DNA from: Candidatus Accumulibacter necessarius | GTDB lineage: Bacteria; Pseudomonadota; Gammaproteobacteria; Burkholderiales; Rhodocyclaceae | DNA length: 37,734 nucleotides | Assembly: GCA_017302435.1 (NCBI GenBank) | Contig: JAFLDL010000043.1 | Coordinates: 1-37,734 of the forward strand | Direction: 5' to 3' | Part shown: in pieces, positions 25,391-33,371 of the stretch | How the letters are laid out: every line of letters starts with the position of its first letter | Position numbering within the stretch: position 1 is the stretch's first letter | Made by a program: the position numbers and the translations under genes | Notes under the pieces: generated by a model | Databases searched by the model: none | What the model saw: only the letters and a program-made list of their open reading frames with translations | Told to the model about the DNA's origin: nothing

Positions 25391-25909
25391 ATGAAAACTC
25401 ACGTTCTTCCCGACTGGTTGCGCCGGCTGCTGATGCACAGCGTCGCGCATCGCTACTATTCGCTGGTCGTGACAGCCATTGCCTTCGGATCGACGATCAC
25501 CTTCAGCTTCCCCTTCGTCGCCGTGCTGATCCCGGCGGTGCTGCTGTCACCCCGGCGCTGGCGAACCCTTGGCCTGTCCTGTGGCCTTGCCAGCGGCCTC
25601 GGCGCCGCCGTTCTGGTCGAGATCTTCCAGTACCTGGGATCGGAGTTTATCGTCGCGCGCTACCCCGATCTGATGCAGACGCAAGCCTGGCAAACGGCCA
25701 GCGACTGGTTGCAGGACTGGGGCCTGCTGGCCATGCTGATCATCGCCGGATCACCGATGCCGCAGACTCCGGCCCTGCTCTTCTGTGCCCTGGCCGGCGT
25801 ATCGACACCTGGCATCCTGGTGGCCGTCGGGATCGGCAAGACGGTCAAGTATCTTTTTCTGGCCTGGGCCACGGCCCATTACCCGGCGCGCTTCATCCGC
25901 TATAACTGA
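25391..25909 (+). CDS. VTT/YqaA-like integral membrane protein
   Basis: The 172-residue protein has four or five hydrophobic segments, among them YSLVVTAIAFGSTITFSFPF, LGLSCGLASGLGAAVLVEIF and GLLAMLIIAGSPMPQTPALL. The region GSPMPQTPALLFCALAGVS followed by GKTVKYLFLAWATAHYP resembles the conserved core of the YqaA/DedA (VTT) superfamily, which includes lipid-scramblase-like membrane proteins. The short size fits the YqaA-like branch. It is transcribed alone and converges on lipA with a 17-base gap. The specific role is unknown; the family assignment is from the pattern, not a search. Confidence 0.7.
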   Translation: MKTHVLPDWLRRLLMHSVAHRYYSLVVTAIAFGSTITFSFPFVAVLIPAVLLSPRRWRTLGLSCGLASGLGAAVLVEIFQYLGSEFIVARYPDLMQTQAWQTASDWLQDWGLLAMLIIAGSPMPQTPALLFCALAGVSTPGILVAVGIGKTVKYLFLAWATAHYPARFIRYN

Positions 25910-25926
25910 TCGCTGCCTGTAACAGG

Positions 25927-26922
25927 TCAGGTGACGCCCGCACTGTGTGCCTGGACATCCGCCCAGTAGCTGGAACGGACCATCGGCCCACAGGCGGCGC
26001 CGGTAAAGCCCATGGCCAGCGCCGCCTGCTCGTACCGCTTGAAGGTCTCCGGATGAACGTAGCGGGCAACCGGCAGATGGTGGCTGGAAGGTGCAAGGTA
26101 CTGGCCAATGGTGAGCATTTCGACATCGTTGGCACGCAGGTCGTGCAGAACTTCGAGGATCTCCTCGTCGGTCTCACCCAGACCAACCATCAGTCCGGAT
26201 TTGGTCGGCACCTGCGGATAGCGGGCCTTGAAGCCCTTCATGAACGCCAGCGAATGCGCGTAGTCAGCGCCGGGCCTTGCCTGCCGGTAGAGCCGCGGAA
26301 CCGTTTCCAGATTGTGGTTGAGGACGTCTGGCAGCGACTGGCCAAGCACGTCGAGAGCGATATCCATGCGGCCACGAAAATCGGGAACCAGTGTCTCGAT
26401 GGTGGTGCCCGGTGACCGCTGGCGTACTGCGGCGATGACGTCGACGAAATGCTGCGCACCACCATCGCGCAGGTCATCCCGGTCGACGCTGGTGATCACC
26501 ACGTAGCGCAGCTTGAGCCGGGCGACGCTGTCGGCCAGATTCGCCGGCTCGTTGTCATCGGGCGGCAGCGGCTTGCCATGACCGACGTCACAGAACGGGC
26601 AGCGGCGCGTGCAGATGTCGCCGAGGATCATGAAGGTCGCCGTACCACGACCAAAGCACTCACCGATATTGGGGCAAGCGGCTTCCTCACAGACGGTGTG
26701 CAGCTTCTGCTCGCGCAGCATCTTCTTGATCTCGCCGAAGCGACCTGCGTCATTGCCGGCCTTGACGCGGATCCACTCGGGTTTGCGCTGTGGCGCCTGG
26801 GGGACGATCTTGATCGGGATACGAGCGGTCTTCAGTTCGCCCTTTTCCTTCACCCCGGCGATCCTCCCAGGCGGTCGTACCGCACCCTGACCCTTGTCCT
26901 CACCCTTATCCTGACTACTCAT
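25927..26922 (-). CDS. lipA: Lipoyl synthase
   Basis: This 331-residue radical SAM enzyme inserts two sulfurs into octanoyl groups on lipoyl domains. Both iron-sulfur clusters are visible: the auxiliary cluster cysteines C78, C83 and C89 in [13 protein letters not shown], and the radical SAM cysteines C104, C108 and C111 in [33 protein letters not shown] and [15 protein letters not shown] are further family signatures. The C-terminus has [19 protein letters not shown], including the essential RSSY serine. The N-terminus is rich in Lys and Glu. The ATG overlaps the lipB stop by four bases (26919-26922), so the two are translationally coupled. Confidence 0.97.
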   Translation of the reverse strand: MSSQDKGEDKGQGAVRPPGRIAGVKEKGELKTARIPIKIVPQAPQRKPEWIRVKAGNDAGRFGEIKKMLREQKLHTVCEEAACPNIGECFGRGTATFMILGDICTRRCPFCDVGHGKPLPPDDNEPANLADSVARLKLRYVVITSVDRDDLRDGGAQHFVDVIAAVRQRSPGTTIETLVPDFRGRMDIALDVLGQSLPDVLNHNLETVPRLYRQARPGADYAHSLAFMKGFKARYPQVPTKSGLMVGLGETDEEILEVLHDLRANDVEMLTIGQYLAPSSHHLPVARYVHPETFKRYEQAALAMGFTGAACGPMVRSSYWADVQAHSAGVT

Positions 26923-27614
26923 GGCTTGCGCTCCAGTTGTACCGCAATCTGTTGGACCAGCGCCGTCGCTGCCTGCGCGGGCGTCAGCGAAATACCAAGA
27001 TCCCGGGTCTGAGTCACCGGCATGCCGGGGTAGCCGCAGGGGTTGATGGCCGAGAAGGGTGACAGATCCATCTCAACGTTCAGGCTGACGCCGTGATAGC
27101 AGCAGCTCTTGCGGACCCGCAGACCGAGAGCCGCCACCTTGGCCGGGCCAACATAGACCCCCGGCGCACCGCCATGGCGCTCGGCTGCGACGCCATGCGC
27201 GGCGAGGAGATCGATCACCGCCTGCTCGATGGCCGAGACCAGCTCGCGCACTCTCAGCTTCCGTCTCTCCAGATCGAGCAGCAGGTAGATCACGACCTGG
27301 CCGGGGCCATGGTAGGTGATCTGCCCTCCCCGATCGGTCTTTACCAGCGGCAGCCCCAGGTCGAGCAGCAAGTGCTCCGGCTTGCCGGCCTGGCCAAGGG
27401 TGAGCACCGGCGAATGCTCGCAACACCAAAGTTCATCAGGTGTTTCAGCGTTGCGCGCAGCAGTGAAGGCAACCATCGCCTGCCAGGTCTGCGAATAGTC
27501 CGTCCGACCCAGGTGGCGGACCCGCAGCGGCAACCCACCTCGCGCCGAAAGCAAGACCTCTTCGCCGGCGCAGCCGTTCTCGCCAGCCGCAAGCGCCAGT
27601 TCTGCGTTCTTCAC
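26919..27614 (-). CDS. lipB: Lipoyl(octanoyl) transferase
   Basis: The 231-residue enzyme moves octanoate from acyl carrier protein to lipoyl domains, supplying Lip[16 protein letters not shown], the substrate loop [35 protein letters not shown] with catalytic Lys159 and [11 protein letters not shown] with catalytic Cys193 are all present. I chose GTG 27614 because it overlaps the stop of the upstream DUF493 gene as GTGA and still leaves about 30 residues before the conserved core; the open frame extends to 27698, inside that upstream gene. An N-terminal stretch of about 25 residues ([19 protein letters not shown]) is longer than in E. coli. Confidence 0.96.
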   Translation of the reverse strand: MKNAELALAAGENGCAGEEVLLSARGGLPLRVRHLGRTDYSQTWQAMVAFTAARNAETPDELWCCEHSPVLTLGQAGKPEHLLLDLGLPLVKTDRGGQITYHGPGQVVIYLLLDLERRKLRVRELVSAIEQAVIDLLAAHGVAAERHGGAPGVYVGPAKVAALGLRVRKSCCYHGVSLNVEMDLSPFSAINPCGYPGMPVTQTRDLGISLTPAQAATALVQQIAVQLERKP

Positions 27615-27880
27615 AGGACCATCGTGACCAACGGATGACTGCTCAGTTCCCGGTACAGCGCGTCCAGCTGCGCCCGACTGGTGGCATTGATGGTACACGT
27701 GAGGCTCAGGTACCGGCCGGCACTTGAGGAACGCGTTTCCATCGTTGCCGCGTCAAAATCCGGTGCGTGCCGCAGGACGACCTCGAGGACACCCCGCGCC
27801 ATGGCGTCCCCAGCCAGCCCGATGATCTTGAGCGGGAAGGAACATGGGAATTCGAGCAGGCTTTCACGCTCATCAGACAT
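27611..27880 (-). CDS. ybeD: DUF493 (YbeD-like) small protein
   Basis: The product is 89 residues from ATG 27880 ([20 protein letters not shown]). The ferredoxin-like fold of the family is suggested by [36 protein letters not shown] and the C-terminal [11 protein letters not shown]. The biochemical role of this family is not established. It is encoded between dacA and lipB in E. coli as well, so the order here is conserved across proteobacteria. It ends in a four-base overlap with lipB and starts 77 bases after dacA. Confidence 0.93.
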   Translation of the reverse strand: MSDERESLLEFPCSFPLKIIGLAGDAMARGVLEVVLRHAPDFDAATMETRSSSAGRYLSLTCTINATSRAQLDALYRELSSHPLVTMVL

Positions 27881-27957
27881 CGGGGCCCCTCGCCGATTCG
27901 TCACGACCGCGGCGGCTCAAGGCGAAACAGGCGAGGTGCCAGCCCATCCCCGGAACG

Positions 27958-29091
27958 CTACTTGAACCACAGACGAACGGTATCGACGATCCGGCCAACG
28001 ATGCCGGCGACCGGCACCGCTTCAAGCGCCAGCACCGGGTAATCGCCGTACGGCTTATCATCGACGCTCACCTTCAAGGTCGCGAGCACCTGCCCCTGCG
28101 CGATCGGCGCAATCAGCGGCTCTTGCGAGACGAGTTCGGTCCTGATCTTTGGTCCGAAGCCCTTGGGGACCGCGATCACGAGGTCATTGGCAAAGCCGAG
28201 CTTGACCGTGGCCTCCTTGCCTTTCCAGACCTTCAGGCTGGAGACCGCCTCGTTCTTCGCGTACAACTGCACGGCGTCGTAGAACTGGAAGCCGAAATTC
28301 AGCAGCTTGAGCGACTCCTGCGCGCGCGTGCTGTCCGATGCCGCGCCCAGGACCACCGACAGCAGGCGGCGTGACCCGCGCTTCGCCGACGAGACCAGAC
28401 AATAGCCTGCTGCCTCGGTATGACCCGTCTTCAGGCCATCGACGGTCGGATCGATATACAGCAGGCGGTTGCGATTCGGCTGCGTGATGTTGTTGTAGCG
28501 GAACTCCTTCATCGAGTAGTACTTGGCATACTCCTCGGGGAAGTCGCGGATCAGGGCACCGGCCAGGATCGCCAGGTCTTGCGCCGTGGTGTAGTGCTGT
28601 GGGTCAGGCAGGCCGCTGGAGTTGCGGAAACTCGACCCCTTCATGCCCAGTCGCTGCGCCTCGCGATTCATCATCTGCGCGAAGTTCTCCTCGTCGCCGG
28701 CAATGGCTTCGGCCAGGGCGACACAGGCGTCGTTGCCTGACTGGACGATCATGCCCTTCAACAGGTCCTCGACCTTCACCTGGGTGCCGATCTGGATGAA
28801 CATTCGCGACCCCCCGGTCTTCCAGGCCTTCTGGGAGACGGGCACGGCCTGGTCAAGCTTGATCGTGCCCTGCTTGATGGCCGCAAAGCTCAGGTAAGCC
28901 GTCATCAGCTTGGTCAATGAAGCCGGCTCGAGGCGCTGGTCAGGCGCCTGGGCGGCCAGTTGCTGCCCGGATGCCATCTCGACCAGCAGCCAGGACTTGG
29001 CGGCCAGCGCCGGAGGCGTGGGCAATTGCTGCGCAATAACGAGAACCGGAAAGCAAAGGAGAACGAGAAAGAGGGATCGGAGCTTGAGCAT
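27958..29091 (-). CDS. dacA: D-alanyl-D-alanine carboxypeptidase (PBP5/6 family)
   Basis: This 377-residue periplasmic enzyme trims the terminal D-Ala from peptidoglycan stem peptides. The signal peptide is LFLVLLCFPVLVIAQQ with cleavage near residue 20. The three active-site motifs are SLTK at residues 58-61, SGN at 118-120 and KTG at 221-223. The C-terminus (VAGIVGRIVDTVRLWFK) forms the amphipathic anchor that holds PBP5 on the membrane. ATG 29091 is preferred over the upstream in-frame start at 29130, which overlaps the promoter. It heads dacA-ybeD-lipB-lipA. Confidence 0.95.
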   Translation of the reverse strand: MLKLRSLFLVLLCFPVLVIAQQLPTPPALAAKSWLLVEMASGQQLAAQAPDQRLEPASLTKLMTAYLSFAAIKQGTIKLDQAVPVSQKAWKTGGSRMFIQIGTQVKVEDLLKGMIVQSGNDACVALAEAIAGDEENFAQMMNREAQRLGMKGSSFRNSSGLPDPQHYTTAQDLAILAGALIRDFPEEYAKYYSMKEFRYNNITQPNRNRLLYIDPTVDGLKTGHTEAAGYCLVSSAKRGSRRLLSVVLGAASDSTRAQESLKLLNFGFQFYDAVQLYAKNEAVSSLKVWKGKEATVKLGFANDLVIAVPKGFGPKIRTELVSQEPLIAPIAQGQVLATLKVSVDDKPYGDYPVLALEAVPVAGIVGRIVDTVRLWFK

Positions 29092-29115
29092 GGCTGGATT
29101 CTTGGCAAAGCGGCG

Positions 29116-29124
29116 ATTATAGCA
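29116..29124 (-). promoter_or_regulatory. Extended -10 promoter for dacA
   Basis: The minus strand reads TGCTATAAT here, a perfect -10 hexamer with the TGn extension. No good -35 box lies 16-18 bases away. The start point would be near 29109, giving a leader of about 18 bases to the dacA ATG. Confidence 0.55.
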
Positions 29125-29284
29125 AGCCATCCCGGCAGTACCCGCAGGCGTTTTTCGGCTACCCCCGGCCGGCTGATTCCTCTGCTTCGTGACTTACCGC
29201 ACAGCCCGACAGGCTAGCTCGCACCTACCATAGTGACACTTTTTGGCATCCCGGCCCACCTCAGGCGGGCGCAACTGGACCCCT

Positions 29285-30208
29285 ATGTTGCCACCCTTTC
29301 GTCCACTCTCGAGTTCCCTTGACCTGCAGGGCGCGTTTGCGCAACTCTCAAGACGCGGATTTGCCGGCGACCGCCTGGACGAGACCTTGCGCCATCTCAC
29401 CGCGACCACCGGCCAGATGCTCAACATCGAGCGCGTCAGTCTGTGGGGTTTGACAGCGCAACGTGAGCACCTGGAATGCATCGACCTCTACGAGCTTTCC
29501 CGCGACCGGCACAGCAGCGGTCTGACACTGCCGGCCGCGGCCTACCCCGAGTACTTTCGGGCGCTGCAGCAGGGCGAGCCGATTGTCGCCGATGACGCAA
29601 TGACGCATCCGTCTACCCAGGAGTTTGCCAGCGACCACCTGCTGATGAACGGCATCAGCGCCTTGATCAACTCGCCGATTCATGCCGATGGCGAACTGCA
29701 GGGCGTGCTCTGCATCGAGCGGGTCGGTCCGCACTCAGCCTGGACCTCGGTGCAACGACTATTCGCCCATGCCGTCGCCAGTCTGGTCAGCGTCGCCCTG
29801 CTGCAGCACCAACTGCTGTCAAAGGAAGCAGAACTGCGCGATGCCAACAGCCTGCGACGGGCCTTGTTCAACAGTGCGCGTGACGCCATCCTGATCTCAG
29901 ACGCCAAAACGGGGCATATTCTCGATGCCAACCCGCAGGCGGAAAAACTGTTCGGACGGCGATTGCAGCAGCTTCTTGGCGTTCTGCAGAGCGAGCTTTG
30001 CTCCGGCAGCAAGGACCTGGACACGCGCGACCTCTTCAAGCTGCTGGCCCGGACGGCAGGCGCCGAGTCAGTGCGCAGCGAAGTGCTCGCTGACAACGGC
30101 AAGCTCATCCCGGTCGAGATCAGCGGCCAGGTGGTACAGCTTGAGAAGGGCAAGGAGGTTGTCCAGGGAGTCTTTCGCCCGCTCGACGGAGAATCGACAG
30201 CACCCTGA
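29285..30208 (+). CDS. GAF-PAS domain sensor-like protein without an output domain
   Basis: This 307-residue soluble protein starts at ATG 29285. About residues 25-185 form a GAF domain (MLNIERVSLWGLTAQREHLE, INSPIHADGELQGVLCIERV, WTSVQRLFAHAVASLVSVAL). A short helix LSKEAELRDANSLRRALFNS links to a PAS domain (residues about 200-300: DAILISDAKTGHILDANPQA, EKLFGRRLQQLLG, KLIPVEISGQVV). No histidine kinase, GGDEF, EAL or DNA-binding domain follows, so it must signal through a partner or be a truncated sensor. It stands alone, divergent from dacA, with no clear ribosome binding site. Confidence 0.82.
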   Translation: MLPPFRPLSSSLDLQGAFAQLSRRGFAGDRLDETLRHLTATTGQMLNIERVSLWGLTAQREHLECIDLYELSRDRHSSGLTLPAAAYPEYFRALQQGEPIVADDAMTHPSTQEFASDHLLMNGISALINSPIHADGELQGVLCIERVGPHSAWTSVQRLFAHAVASLVSVALLQHQLLSKEAELRDANSLRRALFNSARDAILISDAKTGHILDANPQAEKLFGRRLQQLLGVLQSELCSGSKDLDTRDLFKLLARTAGAESVRSEVLADNGKLIPVEISGQVVQLEKGKEVVQGVFRPLDGESTAP

Positions 30209-30212
30209 GCCA

Positions 30213-30260
30213 CCGGTCACCGCGTTGGCTGCGTGTGTGACTGCATGCAAGCCTGACCGG
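30213..30260. repeat. Short inverted repeat after the GAF-PAS gene
   Basis: CCGGTCA (30213-30219) and TGACCGG (30254-30260) form a 7-bp perfect stem with a 34-base loop just after the stop codon. There is no T-run; a terminator role is possible but weakly supported. Confidence 0.35.
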
Positions 30261-30280
30261 CCGAGAGATTGGACTCGCCG

Positions 30281-30421
30281 CTACTTCTTCTGCTGCGTTT
30301 CCTGGGTAGTCGGCGCTTCATCCTGCTTCGGGGCATCGCCGATGATGGTCTTCAGGGGGCAGATCGAGAACGCCGGGCATTTCCTGCAACCGGCGACAAT
30401 GGCGATTGGGCACAGGGTCAT
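30281..30421 (-). CDS. Small four-cysteine protein (46 residues), hypothetical
   Basis: The ATG at 30421 follows GAGGAG with a seven-base spacer, one of the best ribosome binding sites in the window. The product begins MTLCPIAIVAGCRKCPAFSI and has cysteines at positions 4, 12, 15 and 21. Three are followed by or near proline (CPIA, CRKCPAF, CPLKTIIGD), then a polar Gln/Thr/Lys-rich tail ends in QQKK. The compact CxxC-containing core suggests a metal-binding or iron-sulfur peptide. I recall similar short proteins annotated as hypothetical in betaproteobacteria but cannot name a family. It lies on the same strand as mobA, downstream of it, and convergent with the GAF-PAS gene. Confidence 0.7.
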   Translation of the reverse strand: MTLCPIAIVAGCRKCPAFSICPLKTIIGDAPKQDEAPTTQETQQKK

Positions 30422-30587
30422 GATGATTCTCCTCGTTGGTGGTTACGCGAACAGGATACACGCCTTTGCCAAGGGCCGTGTGAACAGCTGAGTTGGGCTT
30501 CCTTGACGTTCCCGTTGCGGGGCTTCAACTCGGTCCCGGGGGAAGGCTGGCGCGCACTCCGATGCCTGGTGACCCGAGAGGAGCAGG

Positions 30588-31193
30588 CTATGGCGAGACG
30601 TCCGGGGATCCGCCTGCCTCCCAGCGCCCGAGGTCGTCGCGCGTATTGATGTTCTCGAAGGCCTCGGCCTGGTCATCAAAAGCGACTGCAACCATCTTCT
30701 GCGCGGCCTGCCAGCGATCGGCCTTGCGCCCCCCACCGGCGAGAAACTCGGTCAGGGAAGGCAATACCTGACGCCGGCACAGAGAGAAAACTGGCTGCGG
30801 CCGATCAAAGGTGCGGGCGACTGCAAGATCGGCGCCGTTCACGGTCAGGGCCTGCAGCAGGCGGACAACCAGGTCGGCCGGCAGGAAAGGAGAGTCACAG
30901 GGGACGGTGGCGACCAGCGGATGCGTGGCCGCCTGCAGCGCGGTGTGCAGCCCCGCCAGCGGGCCGGCGAAATCCGGGATCTGGTCGGGGACGACGCGCT
31001 GACCGAAAGCGGCGTAACGCTCGCCGTGCTGGTTGGCATTGATCAGCAGTTCATCGACCTGTGGGCCGAAGCGCTCGATCACCCAGGCGACCATGGGCCG
31101 ACCGCGCAGCGCCAGCAAACCCTTGTCGAGACTGCCCATGCGGCGACCAAGGCCACCCGCCAAAATGACACCGGTAATCCGCGGGCGGTTCAT
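30588..31193 (-). CDS. mobA: Molybdenum cofactor guanylyltransferase
   Basis: This 201-residue cytoplasmic enzyme adds GMP to molybdopterin to make the guanine dinucleotide cofactor used by DMSO-reductase-family enzymes. The N-terminal nucleotide-binding loop is VILAGGLGRRMGSLDKGLLA. LLINANQHGERY, FAGPLAGLHTALQAA and TVPCDSPFLPADLV with the metal-binding Asp are all typical. The C-terminal part KMVAVAFDDQAEAFENINTR matches the family ending. The length is normal. No other molybdenum-cofactor gene is in the window. Its ATG overlaps the stop of a short upstream frame (31190-31306) as ATGA. Confidence 0.95.
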   Translation of the reverse strand: MNRPRITGVILAGGLGRRMGSLDKGLLALRGRPMVAWVIERFGPQVDELLINANQHGERYAAFGQRVVPDQIPDFAGPLAGLHTALQAATHPLVATVPCDSPFLPADLVVRLLQALTVNGADLAVARTFDRPQPVFSLCRRQVLPSLTEFLAGGGRKADRWQAAQKMVAVAFDDQAEAFENINTRDDLGRWEAGGSPDVSP

Positions 31194-31306
31194 CGTGCAA
31201 ACCGCTCGTCGCTGGTCAAGGGGAGCAATTGCTTGCCCTGGGCGCGGCTGGTCATCGTCAGGCCGATCTGGCAGGCGTTGATGCCGGGGCCACGCCTTCG
31301 CGCCAT
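31190..31306 (-). CDS. Possible 38-residue leader peptide overlapping mobA, hypothetical
   Basis: An ATG at 31306 opens a frame encoding MARRRGPGINACQIGLTMTS and a further 18 residues ending DERFAR. Its stop overlaps the mobA start as ATGA. The overlap would allow translational coupling. There is no clear ribosome binding site and no recognisable family, so it may be chance. The rest of the mobA upstream region (31307-31479) shows no gene. Confidence 0.22.
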   Translation of the reverse strand: MARRRGPGINACQIGLTMTSRAQGKQLLPLTSDERFAR

Positions 31307-31479
31307 ATGATTGCGTCTACTGCCCGATGCCGAAGCCGGGGAACGCCGGTACTCGATATTCGATTCATCGGCCGCATTCTACACGCCACAAGTACTGTTG
31401 TTTTGTACAGCTTTGTGATAAGCTTGTTTGCATTGCCTTGAATTCCGATCAATCGACCCTTACGGAGGAGTCACTCACC

Positions 31480-31656
31480 ATGAATCGCATTCAGCAGTGG
31501 TTTGAGCAAATTGCGGGGGTTTCTCGGCACGACCGTCATCGCTGGGCGCAGGCGCAAGAGATTTTTGGCAGCCAGCGCCTGGATATTTCAGCCTTGCAGA
31601 AACCGGCCTGCTGGCGGCGGAAGTTGGCCGCCGCCAGCCCTCGGCGATCTGCCTGA
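31480..31656 (+). CDS. Small basic protein (58 residues), hypothetical
   Basis: ATG 31480 follows GGAGGA with a nine-base spacer, a strong signal. The product begins MNRIQQWFEQIAGVSRHDRH and is rich in Arg, Gln and Ala; its C-terminal third (CWRRKLAAASPRRSA) is strongly basic. I do not recognise a family. The abrupt basic end could mean a frameshift that cut a longer protein, but no continuing homologous frame is evident to me. It is divergent from mobA and convergent with the DUF3820 gene. Confidence 0.45.
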   Translation: MNRIQQWFEQIAGVSRHDRHRWAQAQEIFGSQRLDISALQKPACWRRKLAAASPRRSA

Positions 31657-31828
31657 CGGGCTCGTTGGCCGGCAAGACCGTCAGACCGCACCTTCTCTGC
31701 GCCAGCGTGGCAACCGGGACGTGCCGACCTCGGCGAAGCGACAGGCCGTCGTCTGGCTGCGGCGGGAAAATGGGACTCGGGCGCGACCCGGGATCGGGCG
31801 GCCGGAAGGACCGTCGGCATCAGGGAGA

Positions 31829-32041
31829 TCACTGCCGGCGCAGCGGCTGCAGGAGGGAAGACAGGCCACTGTGGTCGAGTTCGTGCATCAAAGCCAGAAG
31901 CTGACCCAGCTTGCCGGCGGGAAAACCCTGGCGGGCAAACCAGTTCAGGTAATTGCCGGGCAGATCGGCGATCAGACGGCCTTTGTACTTGCCATAGGGC
32001 ATAGTGCAGGTTAGCAGCAGTTGCAAGTCGTCCGCATTCAT
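31829..32041 (-). CDS. DUF3820 family protein
   Basis: The 70-residue protein has the core TMPYGKYKGRLIADLPGNYLN, then WFARQGFPAGKLGQLLALMHEL and the ending LSSLLQPLRR. This is the full length and characteristic sequence of the DUF3820 family, found beside varied genes in proteobacteria. The MPxGKYKG pattern resembles a piece of exonuclease-related folds, but no function is established. Start ATG 32041 has no clear Shine-Dalgarno sequence; a possible upstream frame ends four bases before it. Confidence 0.88.
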   Translation of the reverse strand: MNADDLQLLLTCTMPYGKYKGRLIADLPGNYLNWFARQGFPAGKLGQLLALMHELDHSGLSSLLQPLRRQ

Positions 32042-32045
32042 CGCG

Positions 32046-32270
32046 TCATTGCTTTATCCAGAGGGACGGACCGTCCCGGTGAGCGAACTCTAACACCCGG
32101 CACGGCCCCCCGCATGTGCAGTCGGCGTCGAGGAAAGTCGGGCCTGTCGCTCGGGGATCGCATGCCGCGTCACTCTCGCCGCTGGCACGCAGAAGAACAG
32201 CCATCGCTCCTGACCACAGCCCCCCGACGAGGGCAAGCCGGCTTGCGGTCAACCCTCTTTTTTTTGGCAT
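32046..32270 (-). CDS. Possible 74-residue protein upstream of the DUF3820 gene, hypothetical
   Basis: ATG 32270 follows GAGGGTGAC with suitable spacing. The product begins MPKKRGLTASRLALVGGLWS, a basic start then a weak hydrophobic helix, and later has three cysteines in ACDPRATG and DADCTCGGPC. It ends four bases before the DUF3820 start, as in an operon. Its start codon overlaps the -10 region proposed for the CsgG-like gene on the other strand, so the two signals compete. No family is recognised. If it is not real, 32042-32349 holds no gene. Confidence 0.3.
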   Translation of the reverse strand: MPKKRGLTASRLALVGGLWSGAMAVLLRASGESDAACDPRATGPTFLDADCTCGGPCRVLEFAHRDGPSLWIKQ

Positions 32271-32273
32271 AAT
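32243..32273 (+). promoter_or_regulatory. Candidate promoter of the CsgG-like lipoprotein gene
   Basis: TTGCGG (32243-32248) and CATAAT (32268-32273) are separated by 19 bases, including a run of eight T. The spacing is longer than optimal. A leader of about 70 bases would precede the ATG at 32350. Confidence 0.25.
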
Positions 32274-32349
32274 GTCACCCTCTTGTGGGAAGTTGGCGAT
32301 GTTCAGCGACCCTTGGCGCCGGACATCAACTAATTGAGAGGAGACTTCG

Positions 32350-33216
32350 ATGTCGTTGCTGAATTCTGATCGTAGCTTGCGGATTGCTTTTGCCACGGCT
32401 GCAACAGCCCTGTTTGCGGGCTGTTCAAATATGCAGATGGGGTCGCCGGATGCGAAGACGACGGCCACCGGTTCGGCGGCCGGTTCAACCACCGACAACG
32501 CGAGCAGCCAACTCGAGAAGTGCAGCAGCTCTCTCGGTACAGTCGCCGTGGTTGAGGACACCCATGCGCCGTGGTACGGAGTCCTCACCGGTCAGATGAA
32601 GCTGGGTTCCACCACCCCAGTCCTCAAGTTGTTGATCCAGCAGTCCAACTGCTTTGTCGTCGTCGACCGTGGCCGCGCCATGAACAACATGATGCAGGAA
32701 CGTGCCCTGGCAGATAGCGGCGAACTACGCAAAGGGTCAAAGTTCGGCAAGGGCCAGATGGTATCCGCGGATTACTCGATGAGTCCTTCAATCACCTTCA
32801 GCAACAACAATGCAGGAGGCATGGCTGGGGGCCTCGGCGGCTTCAGCCGCAGCGCCGGCGTCCTTGGTGCGATTGCTGGCAGCATGAACGTCAAGGAAGC
32901 CAGCACCCTGTTAACCCTGGTTGACAACCGTTCCGGCGTGCAGCTGGCTGCCGCCGAAGGCAGCGCCAAGAACATGGACTTTGGAGCAATGGGCGCCCTT
33001 TTCGGCGGCGGCGCCGGCGGGGTGGGGGGCGGCTATGCCAACACCGCAGAGGGCAAGGTAATCGTCGCGGCGTTTACCGACTCATACAACAACATGGTGC
33101 GAGCGGTTCGCAACTACAAGGCGCAAGAGGTTCGGGGCGGGCTGGGTACCGGCGGCAATCTGGGTGTGCAAGGCGCTTCTGAAGCCCAGGGGTCGACCAA
33201 GAAGGGCCGGAAATAG
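32350..33216 (+). CDS. CsgG-like outer-membrane-associated lipoprotein
   Basis: The 288-residue lipoprotein follows AGGAG with good spacing. The signal peptide ends in the lipobox LFAG-Cys25. The mature part resembles the CsgG/HfaB family: TPVLKLLIQQSNCFVVVDRG, then MNNMMQERALADSGELRKG, a QMVSADYSMSPSITF strand and STLLTLVDNRSGVQLAAAEG. Glycine-rich loops (GGMAGGLGGF, GGGAGGVGGGY) and a Gly-rich basic tail follow. CsgG exports curli subunits through the outer membrane; no csgA, csgB, csgE or csgF gene is nearby. A stand-alone role, perhaps in envelope or secretion functions, is more likely than curli export. Confidence 0.8.
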   Translation: MSLLNSDRSLRIAFATAATALFAGCSNMQMGSPDAKTTATGSAAGSTTDNASSQLEKCSSSLGTVAVVEDTHAPWYGVLTGQMKLGSTTPVLKLLIQQSNCFVVVDRGRAMNNMMQERALADSGELRKGSKFGKGQMVSADYSMSPSITFSNNNAGGMAGGLGGFSRSAGVLGAIAGSMNVKEASTLLTLVDNRSGVQLAAAEGSAKNMDFGAMGALFGGGAGGVGGGYANTAEGKVIVAAFTDSYNNMVRAVRNYKAQEVRGGLGTGGNLGVQGASEAQGSTKKGRK

Positions 33217-33371
33217 AAGACTACGACCCGAGCGGGGCGGGCTTTCCGACCGCTCCTGCCCCGCCCGAAGACGCAAGGACGATCGGCATTAGCTGCTAAG
33301 CGGCTGCTTGCAAGGTGCGACCAGGCAGCCGACGATCCGCACGATCCTGGCCCGGACCCAGGCATTCGCCG

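Noticed and set aside
33236-33271. GGGCGGG/CCCGCCC stem after the CsgG-like gene as a terminator
   Set aside because: Only seven paired bases with a long loop and no T-run.
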